From the NCBI GenBank assembly GCA_019057975.1, contig JAHLWJ010000239.1:1-6922 (forward strand): DNA of 6,922 nucleotides, given 5' to 3'. Positions 1-6,760 of this stretch are shown in pieces (position 1 is the stretch's first letter; each line of letters begins with the position of its first letter). The stretch is from Promethearchaeota archaeon (GTDB lineage: Archaea > Asgardarchaeota > Lokiarchaeia > Sigynarchaeales > SOKP01). A program made the translations under genes and the position numbers. The notes below the pieces were generated by a model that saw only the letters and a list, made by a program, of their open reading frames with translations, was not told where the DNA came from and ran no database searches.

Positions 1-1
1 A

Positions 2-52
2 GTAGAAATCCTTGAAAAAGTATATAACCTAATTGAAGAATACTTAAAGTAA
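2..52 (+). CDS. C-terminal end of an unidentified plus-strand gene (partial)
   Basis: A plus-strand frame is open from the left edge and ends at TAA (50-52), reading VEILEKVYNLIEEYLK. The residues form a plausible charged amphipathic helix, a common kind of protein end. Only 16 codons are visible, so no family can be named. If real, the gene converges on nurA, and the two stop codons are 47 bp apart. The same bases could be open by chance in A/T-rich DNA. The helix-like composition and the short convergent spacing are the only support. Confidence 0.45.
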   Translation, partial: VEILEKVYNLIEEYLK

Positions 53-99
53 AGTTTGAATCTAATAAAATCTTAAATTTTTATCATCAATATCTTTTA
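53..99. other. Convergent intergenic gap, possible shared termination region
   Basis: This 47-bp A/T-rich stretch separates the ends of the partial plus-strand gene and nurA. It holds a five-T run on the plus strand (78-82) and a four-T run on the minus strand (70-67). A weak all-A/T inverted repeat, ATAAAA (65-70) with TTTTAT (79-84), is also present. Archaeal termination needs only T-rich tracts, so both genes may end transcription here, but neither signal is strong. Confidence 0.25.
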
Positions 100-1287
100 T
101 TACTTCGTTGAAGGCAATACATATTTTCTTAAATTTGAAACCAAGTTTTTTGTTCTAGGGTCTTCCTGTGTACCTAAATATTTCACATCTAGAATTCTCC
201 ACTCTAATCTAGTCAAAGAACTTGCATTATGCGCATGTTCAAGACATAATGGATACCCTTGTGGGGAAAAGGGTATGAGCTTTTTTATAATAGAAATAGC
301 TCCATTTAAGTTAATATCTTTTGGAACATCAAATCTTAAGGCAGGCATTTTTCTCTTAATTAACCTAACAAGATGGGAATTACTTTCTGAATGAGCCTGA
401 GATATCTCTACTATGAAAGGGTTCCCATCTAAAGGGGTTTCAAAAGAAATGGCAGAAATAATAGGTAAAATTAAAACACCTGTAGCTTTTTCACGTAGTC
501 GACAAGTTTTCGAAAATGTATAATAATTTAAATCGTAATACTTAAGAAATTTAAGGAAAAATTTTATAAAAACAGGAGGGGGGAATATATGGGCACGAAA
601 AGCAGCTATTCCGTCTCCTAAAAAGATTATTTTCCGATTAGGAAAGTCTGATTTAATTTTTTTCATTCTTAAGACAGTACATATTAACTCATCAGCTGTT
701 CTGATACGATCAGCTACATGCCCTACAGTGGGCATGTTTCTATCCCATTCATCATTTATGTCATAGGGGAATATTTTTTCATACCAATCTTTAATTTTAA
801 TAACGCTACTCAGCAAAGGAGTTCCTTGAAATTCATGTTCTAAATTAATCACAAAATTATTTATTGCTTTTTTATAAGCCCTTACTTTCTGATAACTATC
901 CTCCAAATATCCCATCATTGGTTCATACATATAATCTCGAAACTTGTACTTACCATCTTCAAACCAGACTTGACTCTCTCCAAATTTAAAGCATGATATC
1001 CTAGCATAAGTTCCAATCTTTGATTGTTGACTTTCATCAAAACCAACTAAGAGACCTCCATTTTTAAAGAAGCTATCATCACAATTAACAATTTTTATGA
1101 TTTTCATCTTTTTAATAATAAGTTCTGTCTTTTCTTTTGATAATTCTGATTCAAATTTCTCTTTTAGTTCCTTTGCTTCTTTAGTCCACTTAATATATTT
1201 CTGCTTCAAATCCTCAATTTGATTAGGTATTTCGGCTTCTTTCAATGATTGTTCTAATTCAATCAATTCAAATTTTTTTAGTCCCAT
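100..1287 (-). CDS. nurA: NurA 5'-3' nuclease, partner of HerA in DNA end resection
   Basis: This gene encodes a 395-residue protein of the NurA family, a Mn-dependent nuclease with an RNase H-like fold. NurA dimers dock on the HerA hexamer and digest DNA as HerA pumps it through, producing 3' overhangs for RadA. The visible signs are as follows. A charged, probably coiled-coil N-terminus spans about residues 5-60. The first acidic motif is LLVGFDES with D84, where many homologues have DGS. A candidate middle acid is E200 in TADELICTVL. The second acidic motif is IIFLGDGIA with D225. The C-terminal family signature GYPLCLEHAHNASSL (about 344-358) contains H351 and H353. Length lies within the family range. 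The start at 1287 is supported by an AGGTG ribosome binding site 8 nt upstream. It is the last gene of the operon, 19 bp after herA. The overall match is divergent, but the motif order and the herA neighbour make the call firm. Confidence 0.88.
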   Translation of the reverse strand: MGLKKFELIELEQSLKEAEIPNQIEDLKQKYIKWTKEAKELKEKFESELSKEKTELIIKKMKIIKIVNCDDSFFKNGGLLVGFDESQQSKIGTYARISCFKFGESQVWFEDGKYKFRDYMYEPMMGYLEDSYQKVRAYKKAINNFVINLEHEFQGTPLLSSVIKIKDWYEKIFPYDINDEWDRNMPTVGHVADRIRTADELICTVLRMKKIKSDFPNRKIIFLGDGIAAFRAHIFPPPVFIKFFLKFLKYYDLNYYTFSKTCRLREKATGVLILPIISAISFETPLDGNPFIVEISQAHSESNSHLVRLIKRKMPALRFDVPKDINLNGAISIIKKLIPFSPQGYPLCLEHAHNASSLTRLEWRILDVKYLGTQEDPRTKNLVSNLRKYVLPSTK

Positions 1288-1295
1288 TTAAATAA

Positions 1296-1300
1296 CACCT
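1296..1300 (-). promoter_or_regulatory. Ribosome binding site of nurA
   Basis: AGGTG on the minus strand lies 8 nt before the nurA ATG and matches the anti-Shine-Dalgarno end of archaeal 16S rRNA. It sits inside the 19-bp herA-nurA gap, so nurA has its own initiation site within the polycistronic message, and the site fixes the start codon. Confidence 0.7.
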
Positions 1301-1306
1301 ATTTTG

Positions 1307-3079
1307 TTATATGAGGGAGGTTTTCGTACCTTTCGGTTTAATTAATTTATATTTATTTTTATTCTTTTCAAAATAGTCCTTATATCGTGGAATATTTATT
1401 TTCTGGAATCTAGTTAACCAATTACCGTTTATGATTGATATCCCTAGTGTTCCTTCGAGAGATCTTAAGTCACTTATTTGAATCGTGCTTGTCGCATTAT
1501 CAATAAGCCCTCGCCTTTCTTTATCACTTCCAACAGGTAGATTAATATAAGTATTTATATTGGAAACGATAGCATTATCTAATGTTGAGATCTGCTGACT
1601 AATAATTGCTAATGAGATATGGAACTTTCTCCCTTGTCGTGCTATATCTTTAAAGATATTAGAACCTTTCATTAATTCCGGATTAAGAATAGATGGTGCT
1701 TCTTCAATAGTAAATACAATTATAGGCATTTCACTTGGATCCTTTACTTTTTTCCCCTTTTTTATATATTTATTGAGATTATTACAATAATTGTCTATAA
1801 AAGGACCCGGCAAACGATTACGTAATTGATTTTGAAAATCAGTAATAGTTTCTGACGCCTTAAGAGCTTTTCTAATATTAAAAATAGTTCTTGCAACAAC
1901 TGTATTAAAGAGAAACATTTCGAAGTCACTTAATAGTGAACAGTTAAAATCTAAAATCTTGCCATTTTCTAAGGCATCAATAATTTCCGGCAATGTTGAT
2001 GTAGCTTGCGCTTGAGGCTGGAAAATATTTGATCTCTGTAATGGACGTAGCCTTCTCCGTACTGCGCTTATAGAAGCATCATGATGACCAGTAGATATTA
2101 AAGTATGTTGTAGTATATTATCAATCCAGGAATCATGAGCAACAAAATATTCTGCCTCCATCACTTCTGATTGTTGGCTTGTGAAATCTTGAACATTAAG
2201 TAAATCAAGGGAAACTATTTCTTCATAATTAATAACACATTCTAGAGATACTGGATTTAAAATATTTTGAATCCTTGAATTTCTTGGATAAAGATAAAAA
2301 AAAGATCCAAATATATCATTTCTTATAACAGGATCTAATAAATTAGCTAAGTGGTATAATCCTTTACCTTCTGGACCAAGGGCATACTCATCATGGGGGT
2401 CAATCGCTAAAGTTGAAACTAAAGGTGTGTTTGTTAATCGTTTGGTTATCACTTCAAGATTATGATCTACAATCCCATGTTGCATGACTTGCATTAAATT
2501 GGATTTTCCGGCACCTGTAGTTCCAATAATACCTATATGAGTAGGGAGCGATTTAATAGGGATATAAACATTAGTCTTATCATATAATAACATACCTATG
2601 AAAACGCCATTTTCTTGTGGAAATATATTTTCTAACAGACTAGGAATTATGCTCTGATCATCAGAGATTTCTGTGGAGTGAGGCGTTAAAATCCCCGATT
2701 GCATTAATCTTTCAATTTTGATGAGCACATTCCTTTTAAAGATATAATTATCCGTATTAGGATTTTGCTTTTTTTTTTCAATCTTCTCTTGACCATGATC
2801 TATAAGAAGTATAGGAGACGCTGAAACGACATATTTTAATCCAATTTCAAGTAATTTAGTCAAATACTCATTTATTTCAATATTGGCAGTTTGTCTTCTC
2901 AGACTGATATATTCCTCTATAGTTATTATTTTCTGGTTCATGCATAAAATCGTAAAAAGTTTTTCCTTACCTTTTTCCTTACTTTTCACGCATTTTAAAA
3001 TTATATGGCTATGAACAGGGAAATATTTTTCAGTATTTATTTCAAAAATTTTTTCTAATGCGTTTATATTTATTATCAT
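1307..3079 (-). CDS. herA: HerA bipolar DNA translocase/helicase (FtsK-HerA ATPase)
   Basis: This 590-residue protein is the hexameric ATPase that drives DNA into NurA during double-strand-break resection. Residues 1 to about 150 are the expected place of the HAS-barrel. They are poorly conserved here and carry a lysine-rich stretch near 98-105. The characteristic lead-in NGVFIGMLL (157-165) precedes Walker A GTTGAGKS (186-193, K192). The HerA acidic motif appears as IDPHDEY (D227, E231). ISAVRRRLRPL lies in the middle of the ATPase domain. Walker B is VFTIEEA (E459/E460), followed by the basic RQGRKFHIS (481-489), a candidate arginine-finger region, and the sensor-like IISQQIS. The C-terminus is short and basic. 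The start at 3079 follows a GAGGT site 8 nt upstream. It lies between rad50 (28 bp) and nurA (19 bp). HerA-like ATPases also occur in phage-defence pairs, but the nurA/rad50/mre11 context makes the resection role by far the likeliest. Confidence 0.95.
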   Translation of the reverse strand: MIININALEKIFEINTEKYFPVHSHIILKCVKSKEKGKEKLFTILCMNQKIITIEEYISLRRQTANIEINEYLTKLLEIGLKYVVSASPILLIDHGQEKIEKKKQNPNTDNYIFKRNVLIKIERLMQSGILTPHSTEISDDQSIIPSLLENIFPQENGVFIGMLLYDKTNVYIPIKSLPTHIGIIGTTGAGKSNLMQVMQHGIVDHNLEVITKRLTNTPLVSTLAIDPHDEYALGPEGKGLYHLANLLDPVIRNDIFGSFFYLYPRNSRIQNILNPVSLECVINYEEIVSLDLLNVQDFTSQQSEVMEAEYFVAHDSWIDNILQHTLISTGHHDASISAVRRRLRPLQRSNIFQPQAQATSTLPEIIDALENGKILDFNCSLLSDFEMFLFNTVVARTIFNIRKALKASETITDFQNQLRNRLPGPFIDNYCNNLNKYIKKGKKVKDPSEMPIIVFTIEEAPSILNPELMKGSNIFKDIARQGRKFHISLAIISQQISTLDNAIVSNINTYINLPVGSDKERRGLIDNATSTIQISDLRSLEGTLGISIINGNWLTRFQKINIPRYKDYFEKNKNKYKLIKPKGTKTSLI

Positions 3080-3087
3080 TTTTTGAT

Positions 3088-3092
3088 ACCTC
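3088..3092 (-). promoter_or_regulatory. Ribosome binding site of herA
   Basis: GAGGT on the minus strand lies 8 nt before the herA ATG, inside the 28-bp gap after the rad50 stop. It is the best Shine-Dalgarno match in the window. It supports the chosen start at MIININ and indicates that herA is translated independently from an operon message. Confidence 0.72.
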
Positions 3093-3107
3093 TTCTATTT
3101 ATAAATT

Positions 3108-5219
3108 TTATAATAAATTTTTCTCTTTATGTATAAAAACTGCTGAGCTTAAACCGTTTTCAAAATTTTTAGATATTTTTATTATATGGGGTGTTATATT
3201 TTGAGAGATACTAGTATGTGTAATCAAAAAAAGTTGATTGAATTCTTTTTGTGTCTCGAGAGTTATTAAAACTTGTTTTCTACGACTTTTATCCAATGCA
3301 GCTAAAGGTTCATCTAATATCATGAAAGATATTTTTGGATTTCTTTTTGGAGAATTTTTGGTTGGTCTTATCTTAGTCATCAAATTTGAAATACCAATTC
3401 GCAAAGCAAATCCAAGAGCAACCTTGTCTCCACCACTTAGAAATTTAATTTCCTTCATATTTTTATTGTATTCATCAAAAACTTGAATTTCAATACCCGT
3501 CCCATCATTTACACTTAATAGGTTTAAATTTGTATATTGACCCCCCGTAAAATTGTTTAAAAATTTATTGGTTGTATATTGAATATTAGTAATTAAACGT
3601 TTTTCAACCATATATTCTGTTATAAAACCTTTTATGAGTTCTTTACTTTTATCGACATGAATATTTCTTTTTTCCAAATCGTCTCTCTCTTTAGACAGTT
3701 TTAGCATTTTATCTTTTTTTTCTTTTAATTCCTTGATATCTTCCTCTAAATTTGAATTCTCATTTTCTATACGCTCGTTTACTTTTTTAAAATGGCGAAG
3801 ATCACCTTCCGATTTATTAATTTTGTCTCTTAATTCATCAATAGTCTTAATTGAAAATTTTTCTAATAAATCGTTTTCATTGGATACACTATATTTTTTC
3901 ATTAGTTTAAAGTAAGTATCTTGATTATTTTTAACCTTATCCTCAATATCTTTCTTCTTTAATAATACATTTTGAAAATCATTAAATAATGCTATTTTTT
4001 TTTTTCTTTCCTCTAATCTTTGTCTTAGATTCTCATTTTTTTTATCCAAATCAAGAGATTTCGGCTTTAGATTATTTATTTCATAATTTATTGTGCTTAT
4101 CTCTTGATCATAAAAATTTAAAATGTCTTGGGCTTCTTGAAGGCTTATCTCCCTCGTACATGTAGGACATTTAGTAATTTTTTGATCTCCATTAAAATGA
4201 ATGTTTTTATTCAATTTTTCTTTACTACTCTTAATTTGAGAAATAATACCCTTCTTCATATTTATTGCAGAATTTACTTCTTTTAAACGCTCATTTGTAG
4301 AATTAATTTCTTTCTCAATTTTAATACACTCCTCTTGATTGCTTGATATTATTTCTCTTGATTGATTAATATTAATATTTGATTTAATGCCTAAAATACT
4401 AGTTTTTTCATCAATATTGCCTTGGATGATTTCAATATTTCCATTTAATTTTTCTCTTACCTGTTTTAAAGAATTTAATTTAGTTAGAAAGGTTTTATTG
4501 GGGAAATAGTTTAATTGCTTCTCAAGCTTTCTTATTTCTCGGCTATTTTTTTTCAGCTCATTTTTGTAATTTATTAACTTGGTTTCATTTTTAATAATAT
4601 TATCTTCAATATCAGAGGGAGCAACATAGACTCTATTGATTTCTTTTATTCGAATATTGTTATCTGTTCTTAATTTTCTAAGGAAAGCTTCTGCTTGCTT
4701 AATAATATCTAAACGAAATAGTTTAATAATTAAATTCCTTAATTCTGCAGGAGTAGCAGTTGCTAATGTTTCTATTTCACCTTGTTTAACAAATACCGTT
4801 TCTAATGCCTGCCCGCGCTCAATTTCAAGTAATTCGACAATTTTTATGGAGTCATCCGGCTTCCAAACGCCATCTATCTGAATAAATATCTTTAATTTTT
4901 GCGTTCCCGATTTGTCATTTTTTGTTAATATTCTATGAAGTAAGTAATCAACTCCATCTAACTCAAAGATTATTTTTATTTCGGATTTATCCTTATGAAA
5001 CTGAATTAAATCATTAATTGAAAGAGTTAAACTTTTAGGTCCAAAAATACCGAATAATATTCCCTCTACTAAGCTAGTTTTTCCAAAACTGTTTGATCTT
5101 TCTGGAGTAGAACCCTGAATTAAAAATAACCCATTAGGGAGTTCCTCGTCTTCTTTTTGAGGAAGTATTAATTCCGGAAAACACTTAAAATTTTTAAATT
5201 CAATACGATTTATCTTCAT
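3108..5219 (-). CDS. rad50: Rad50 double-strand-break repair ATPase
   Basis: This 703-residue ABC/SMC-type ATPase pairs with Mre11; ATP-driven dimerisation controls DNA-end binding and nuclease access. The N-terminal lobe opens with KINRIEFKNFKCF. It carries an aberrant Walker A, GSTPERSNSFGKTS (36-49; K47, T48), and a Q-loop at FVKQGEIETL (Q146). Long coiled-coil arms (about 175-350 and 360-535) flank a zinc hook, CPTC (C351, C354), where two Rad50 molecules join. The C-terminal lobe has NKFLNNFTGGQY, ABC signature FLSGGDKVALGFALR (S595), Walker B and D-loop FMILDEPLAALD (D636, E637) and H-loop ITHTS (H668). It is shorter than the roughly 850-1000 residues usual in archaea because the arms are short. 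A basic insertion (about 616-629) precedes Walker B. The start codon directly follows the mre11 stop (TAAATG), implying translational coupling. The bacterial equivalent is SbcC, but the context and the hook support Rad50. Confidence 0.96.
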   Translation of the reverse strand: MKINRIEFKNFKCFPELILPQKEDEELPNGLFLIQGSTPERSNSFGKTSLVEGILFGIFGPKSLTLSINDLIQFHKDKSEIKIIFELDGVDYLLHRILTKNDKSGTQKLKIFIQIDGVWKPDDSIKIVELLEIERGQALETVFVKQGEIETLATATPAELRNLIIKLFRLDIIKQAEAFLRKLRTDNNIRIKEINRVYVAPSDIEDNIIKNETKLINYKNELKKNSREIRKLEKQLNYFPNKTFLTKLNSLKQVREKLNGNIEIIQGNIDEKTSILGIKSNININQSREIISSNQEECIKIEKEINSTNERLKEVNSAINMKKGIISQIKSSKEKLNKNIHFNGDQKITKCPTCTREISLQEAQDILNFYDQEISTINYEINNLKPKSLDLDKKNENLRQRLEERKKKIALFNDFQNVLLKKKDIEDKVKNNQDTYFKLMKKYSVSNENDLLEKFSIKTIDELRDKINKSEGDLRHFKKVNERIENENSNLEEDIKELKEKKDKMLKLSKERDDLEKRNIHVDKSKELIKGFITEYMVEKRLITNIQYTTNKFLNNFTGGQYTNLNLLSVNDGTGIEIQVFDEYNKNMKEIKFLSGGDKVALGFALRIGISNLMTKIRPTKNSPKRNPKISFMILDEPLAALDKSRRKQVLITLETQKEFNQLFLITHTSISQNITPHIIKISKNFENGLSSAVFIHKEKNLL

Positions 5220-6491
5220 TTAATTATACCCTTCATATTTCTTTAATGCATTTTCAATTGTATTAACTGCTATTTCCGCGAGTAAATTCATGTCAAAACC
5301 CTCGGTTGTTTTCATTTTTCCTTTAATATATTGCAGGAATTCTTCTTTGGGATTATTTAAGATATATTCTTTTATAATCTCGGGTTTTAACTCATCTCCT
5401 ATATCTTTAGTAAGCAAGGTCCAATTTAATACCAATTGCAAGATATTATAGCGCCCTTCGTTGAGAATTCGAGATTTAAAATAGTTTATCTCGTCAAGCA
5501 AGCCCCAAAAGCTTTGAAGCGGAATATTCCCTATGAATTTTATTTTTAACCTAGCTGCCGAATTACCATTCCATATTTCTGTCTTATACGGATTTACAGC
5601 TTCTTTTAACATTTCAATTATTGATTGTGAAGTCATAGATGGCGTAATTTCAATTTCAATTATTTCAAAATCTCTTAAACTCTCAAAATAGTGTTCTTTA
5701 ACAAATAAATTTTGATTTTTCTGAATCCTGACTTTTAAATATCCATGCGTGAAACCAATCTCATTAAAATTAAGCGGAACAAAGGATCCAGAATAATACA
5801 TATTCTGTTTTAATTTTTTTTGATTATGTTCATGACCTAAAGCAATGTAAGAATAATTAAATGTTTTTATCTTTTCATGAAGTGTTTCATCTATATCTGC
5901 AGCATGGGCAACAGCAATTTCAACCATGTCTTCCTTAGGCCTTTGATTTTCAATCCAAGTATTGTAAGCAATCTGAATTTCTTTTGTCAGTTTATATTCA
6001 AAATAAGGAAAAAGATAAAAACGAGTATTTTTCTTGGGGAACTCACATTTTAAAGGCTTATTATCATCTATAGCCTTTTTCAAATCCCAAACTGAAAAAT
6101 AATAAAGTTCGGGAAATATTGGAGTAATACTGTCCATGGGAGAATATCGATAACCTTGGTAAATTCCATGATTTCCATCGATTAAAATAAACGGAATCTT
6201 ATTTTCAGTGTTTTTAAAGAAATATCTCAATCCCTTAACAACACTTTCTCTCGCAGGTTCAGGAGAAGGATATGCACGTCCAAAATGAGGTAAATGAAAA
6301 AGATCTCCCGAGTGAACAATAAAGTCTATGTCATCTTGGTTCTCGATACAATATTTTAAAAACCCATTCCATCGTTGATAAAACTCATTTTCATACCATT
6401 TGATCTCTCCAAACTTGAACCAACCTTTCTTATAATCGTATCTTAATCTAAAACCAAGGTGAGTGTCAGAAATGTGAATTAGATTTACCAT
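5220..6491 (-). CDS. mre11: Mre11 double-strand-break repair nuclease
   Basis: This 423-residue calcineurin-like phosphoesterase is the Mn-dependent 3'-5' exonuclease and endonuclease of the Mre11-Rad50 complex. The motifs occur in order: SDTHLG (D9, H11); HSGDLFH (D63, H66); DGNHG (N107, H108); AVAHAAD (H196); GHEH (H220, H222). The family YYSGS strand follows at 232-236. Thus all metal-ligand positions known from Pyrococcus Mre11 (D8, H10, D49, N84, H173, H206, H208) and its H52/H85 have counterparts. The Asp that normally follows GNH is Gly109 here. The C-terminal capping and Rad50-binding part (about 255-423) is poorly conserved, as is usual. The length is close to that of the Pyrococcus protein (about 426). 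The start is fixed by the phosphoesterase strand beginning at residue 3. It is the first gene of the operon, and its stop touches the rad50 start. Confidence 0.96.
   Translation of the reverse strand: MVNLIHISDTHLGFRLRYDYKKGWFKFGEIKWYENEFYQRWNGFLKYCIENQDDIDFIVHSGDLFHLPHFGRAYPSPEPARESVVKGLRYFFKNTENKIPFILIDGNHGIYQGYRYSPMDSITPIFPELYYFSVWDLKKAIDDNKPLKCEFPKKNTRFYLFPYFEYKLTKEIQIAYNTWIENQRPKEDMVEIAVAHAADIDETLHEKIKTFNYSYIALGHEHNQKKLKQNMYYSGSFVPLNFNEIGFTHGYLKVRIQKNQNLFVKEHYFESLRDFEIIEIEITPSMTSQSIIEMLKEAVNPYKTEIWNGNSAARLKIKFIGNIPLQSFWGLLDEINYFKSRILNEGRYNILQLVLNWTLLTKDIGDELKPEIIKEYILNNPKEEFLQYIKGKMKTTEGFDMNLLAEIAVNTIENALKKYEGYN
5228..5234 (-). promoter_or_regulatory. Weak ribosome binding site of rad50, inside the end of mre11
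   Basis: GAAGGGT on the minus strand overlaps the last codons of mre11, and its GG pair ends 9 nt before the rad50 ATG. Together with the TAAATG junction it suggests that ribosomes ending mre11 re-initiate on rad50, which would help keep the two subunits stoichiometric. Confidence 0.45.
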
Positions 6492-6504
6492 TTTCTATTT
6501 TACT

Positions 6505-6510
6505 ATCCTT
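6505..6510 (-). promoter_or_regulatory. Poor ribosome-binding-like site before mre11
   Basis: AAGGAT on the minus strand ends 13 nt before the mre11 ATG. The spacing is longer and the match weaker than for herA and nurA, so it may not be used. If transcription starts just before the ATG, the site would lie outside the message. Confidence 0.25.
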
Positions 6511-6517
6511 TTTTTTA

Positions 6518-6527
6518 TTTTAAATAA
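6518..6527 (-). promoter_or_regulatory. Candidate TATA box giving a near-leaderless mre11 transcript
   Basis: TTATTTAAAA on the minus strand is centred about 30 bp before the mre11 ATG. With the usual archaeal spacing of about 25 bp, transcription would start near 6497, only a few bases before the start codon. This fits the lack of a good ribosome binding site for mre11. The upstream BRE position is not purine-rich, which weakens the call. Confidence 0.3.
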
Positions 6528-6602
6528 GGTTATTATTTAAGTTTTTGAAGAAAAAATTAAAAAATTCGATTTCTTAAAGATTCTAATAGTCATTTTATTT
6601 TC

Positions 6603-6617
6603 TTAATATAACATTTC
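6603..6617 (-). promoter_or_regulatory. Alternative BRE plus TATA element upstream of mre11
   Basis: On the minus strand GAAATG (6612-6617) is followed directly by TTATATTAA (6603-6611), resembling an archaeal BRE plus TATA box. A start about 25 bp downstream would be near 6580 and leave a leader of roughly 90 nt before mre11. In DNA this A/T-rich such matches are expected by chance. Confidence 0.3.
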
Positions 6618-6684
6618 AAATATTAATTTTTAAAATTATTAAACTTAACAAAATTAACAATTTTTACACATCTAATTAAATTTC

Positions 6685-6708
6685 TGCTATAGTTCTATTG
6701 AATTCTTT
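6685..6708. repeat. 24-nt direct repeat, copy 1
   Basis: This copy matches the one at 6737-6760 at 21 of 24 positions. Both share the 12-base core TATTGAATTCTT, which contains the palindrome GAATTC. The two copies start 52 bp apart, close to five helical turns. On the minus strand this copy directly follows the TATA-like element at 6708-6717. It could be an operator or a relic of a small duplication. Confidence 0.5.
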
Positions 6709-6736
6709 ATATTTAAATAAAAATAGTGTGCTAAAA

Positions 6737-6760
6737 TGTTAAAGTTTTATTGAATTCTTT
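6737..6760. repeat. 24-nt direct repeat, copy 2
   Basis: This is the second copy of the imperfect direct repeat. It differs from copy 1 at three positions and has the same TATTGAATTCTTT core. It lies between the histone-like gene's terminator and copy 1, upstream of the mre11 operon. Confidence 0.5.

Noticed and set aside
1307..3079. HerA as part of an antiphage defence pair (for example with SIR2 or DUF4297 nucleases)
   Set aside because: The immediate neighbours are NurA, Rad50 and Mre11, which is the standard archaeal resection set, and no defence-type effector is present.
3237..3250. Fourteen bases matching the upstream repeat core (ATTGAATTCTTTTT) inside rad50
   Set aside because: It encodes part of the Rad50 C-terminal lobe and the match covers only the A/T-rich core, so chance is the simplest explanation.
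3238..4881. Plus-strand open frames of 60-82 codons at 3238-3486, 3733-3915 and 4636-4881
   Set aside because: They lie antisense to rad50 exactly where its well-conserved ATPase and coiled-coil sequence is encoded, lack ribosome binding sites and read like translated complements of A/T-rich coding DNA.
3108..6491. Bacterial SbcCD pair instead of Rad50-Mre11
   Set aside because: The downstream herA and nurA, the archaeal-style ribosome binding and termination signals, and the adjacent histone-like gene favour an archaeal source.
6537..6593. An 18-codon minus-strand open frame upstream of mre11, beginning MTIRIFKK
   Set aside because: It has no ribosome binding site, is very short, and frames this long arise easily in this composition. 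A leader peptide cannot be excluded but has no support.
6640..6665. Short tandem TTAACAA units in the intergenic region
   Set aside because: Only two units are present, the composition is almost pure A/T, and no regular spacing or array is seen.
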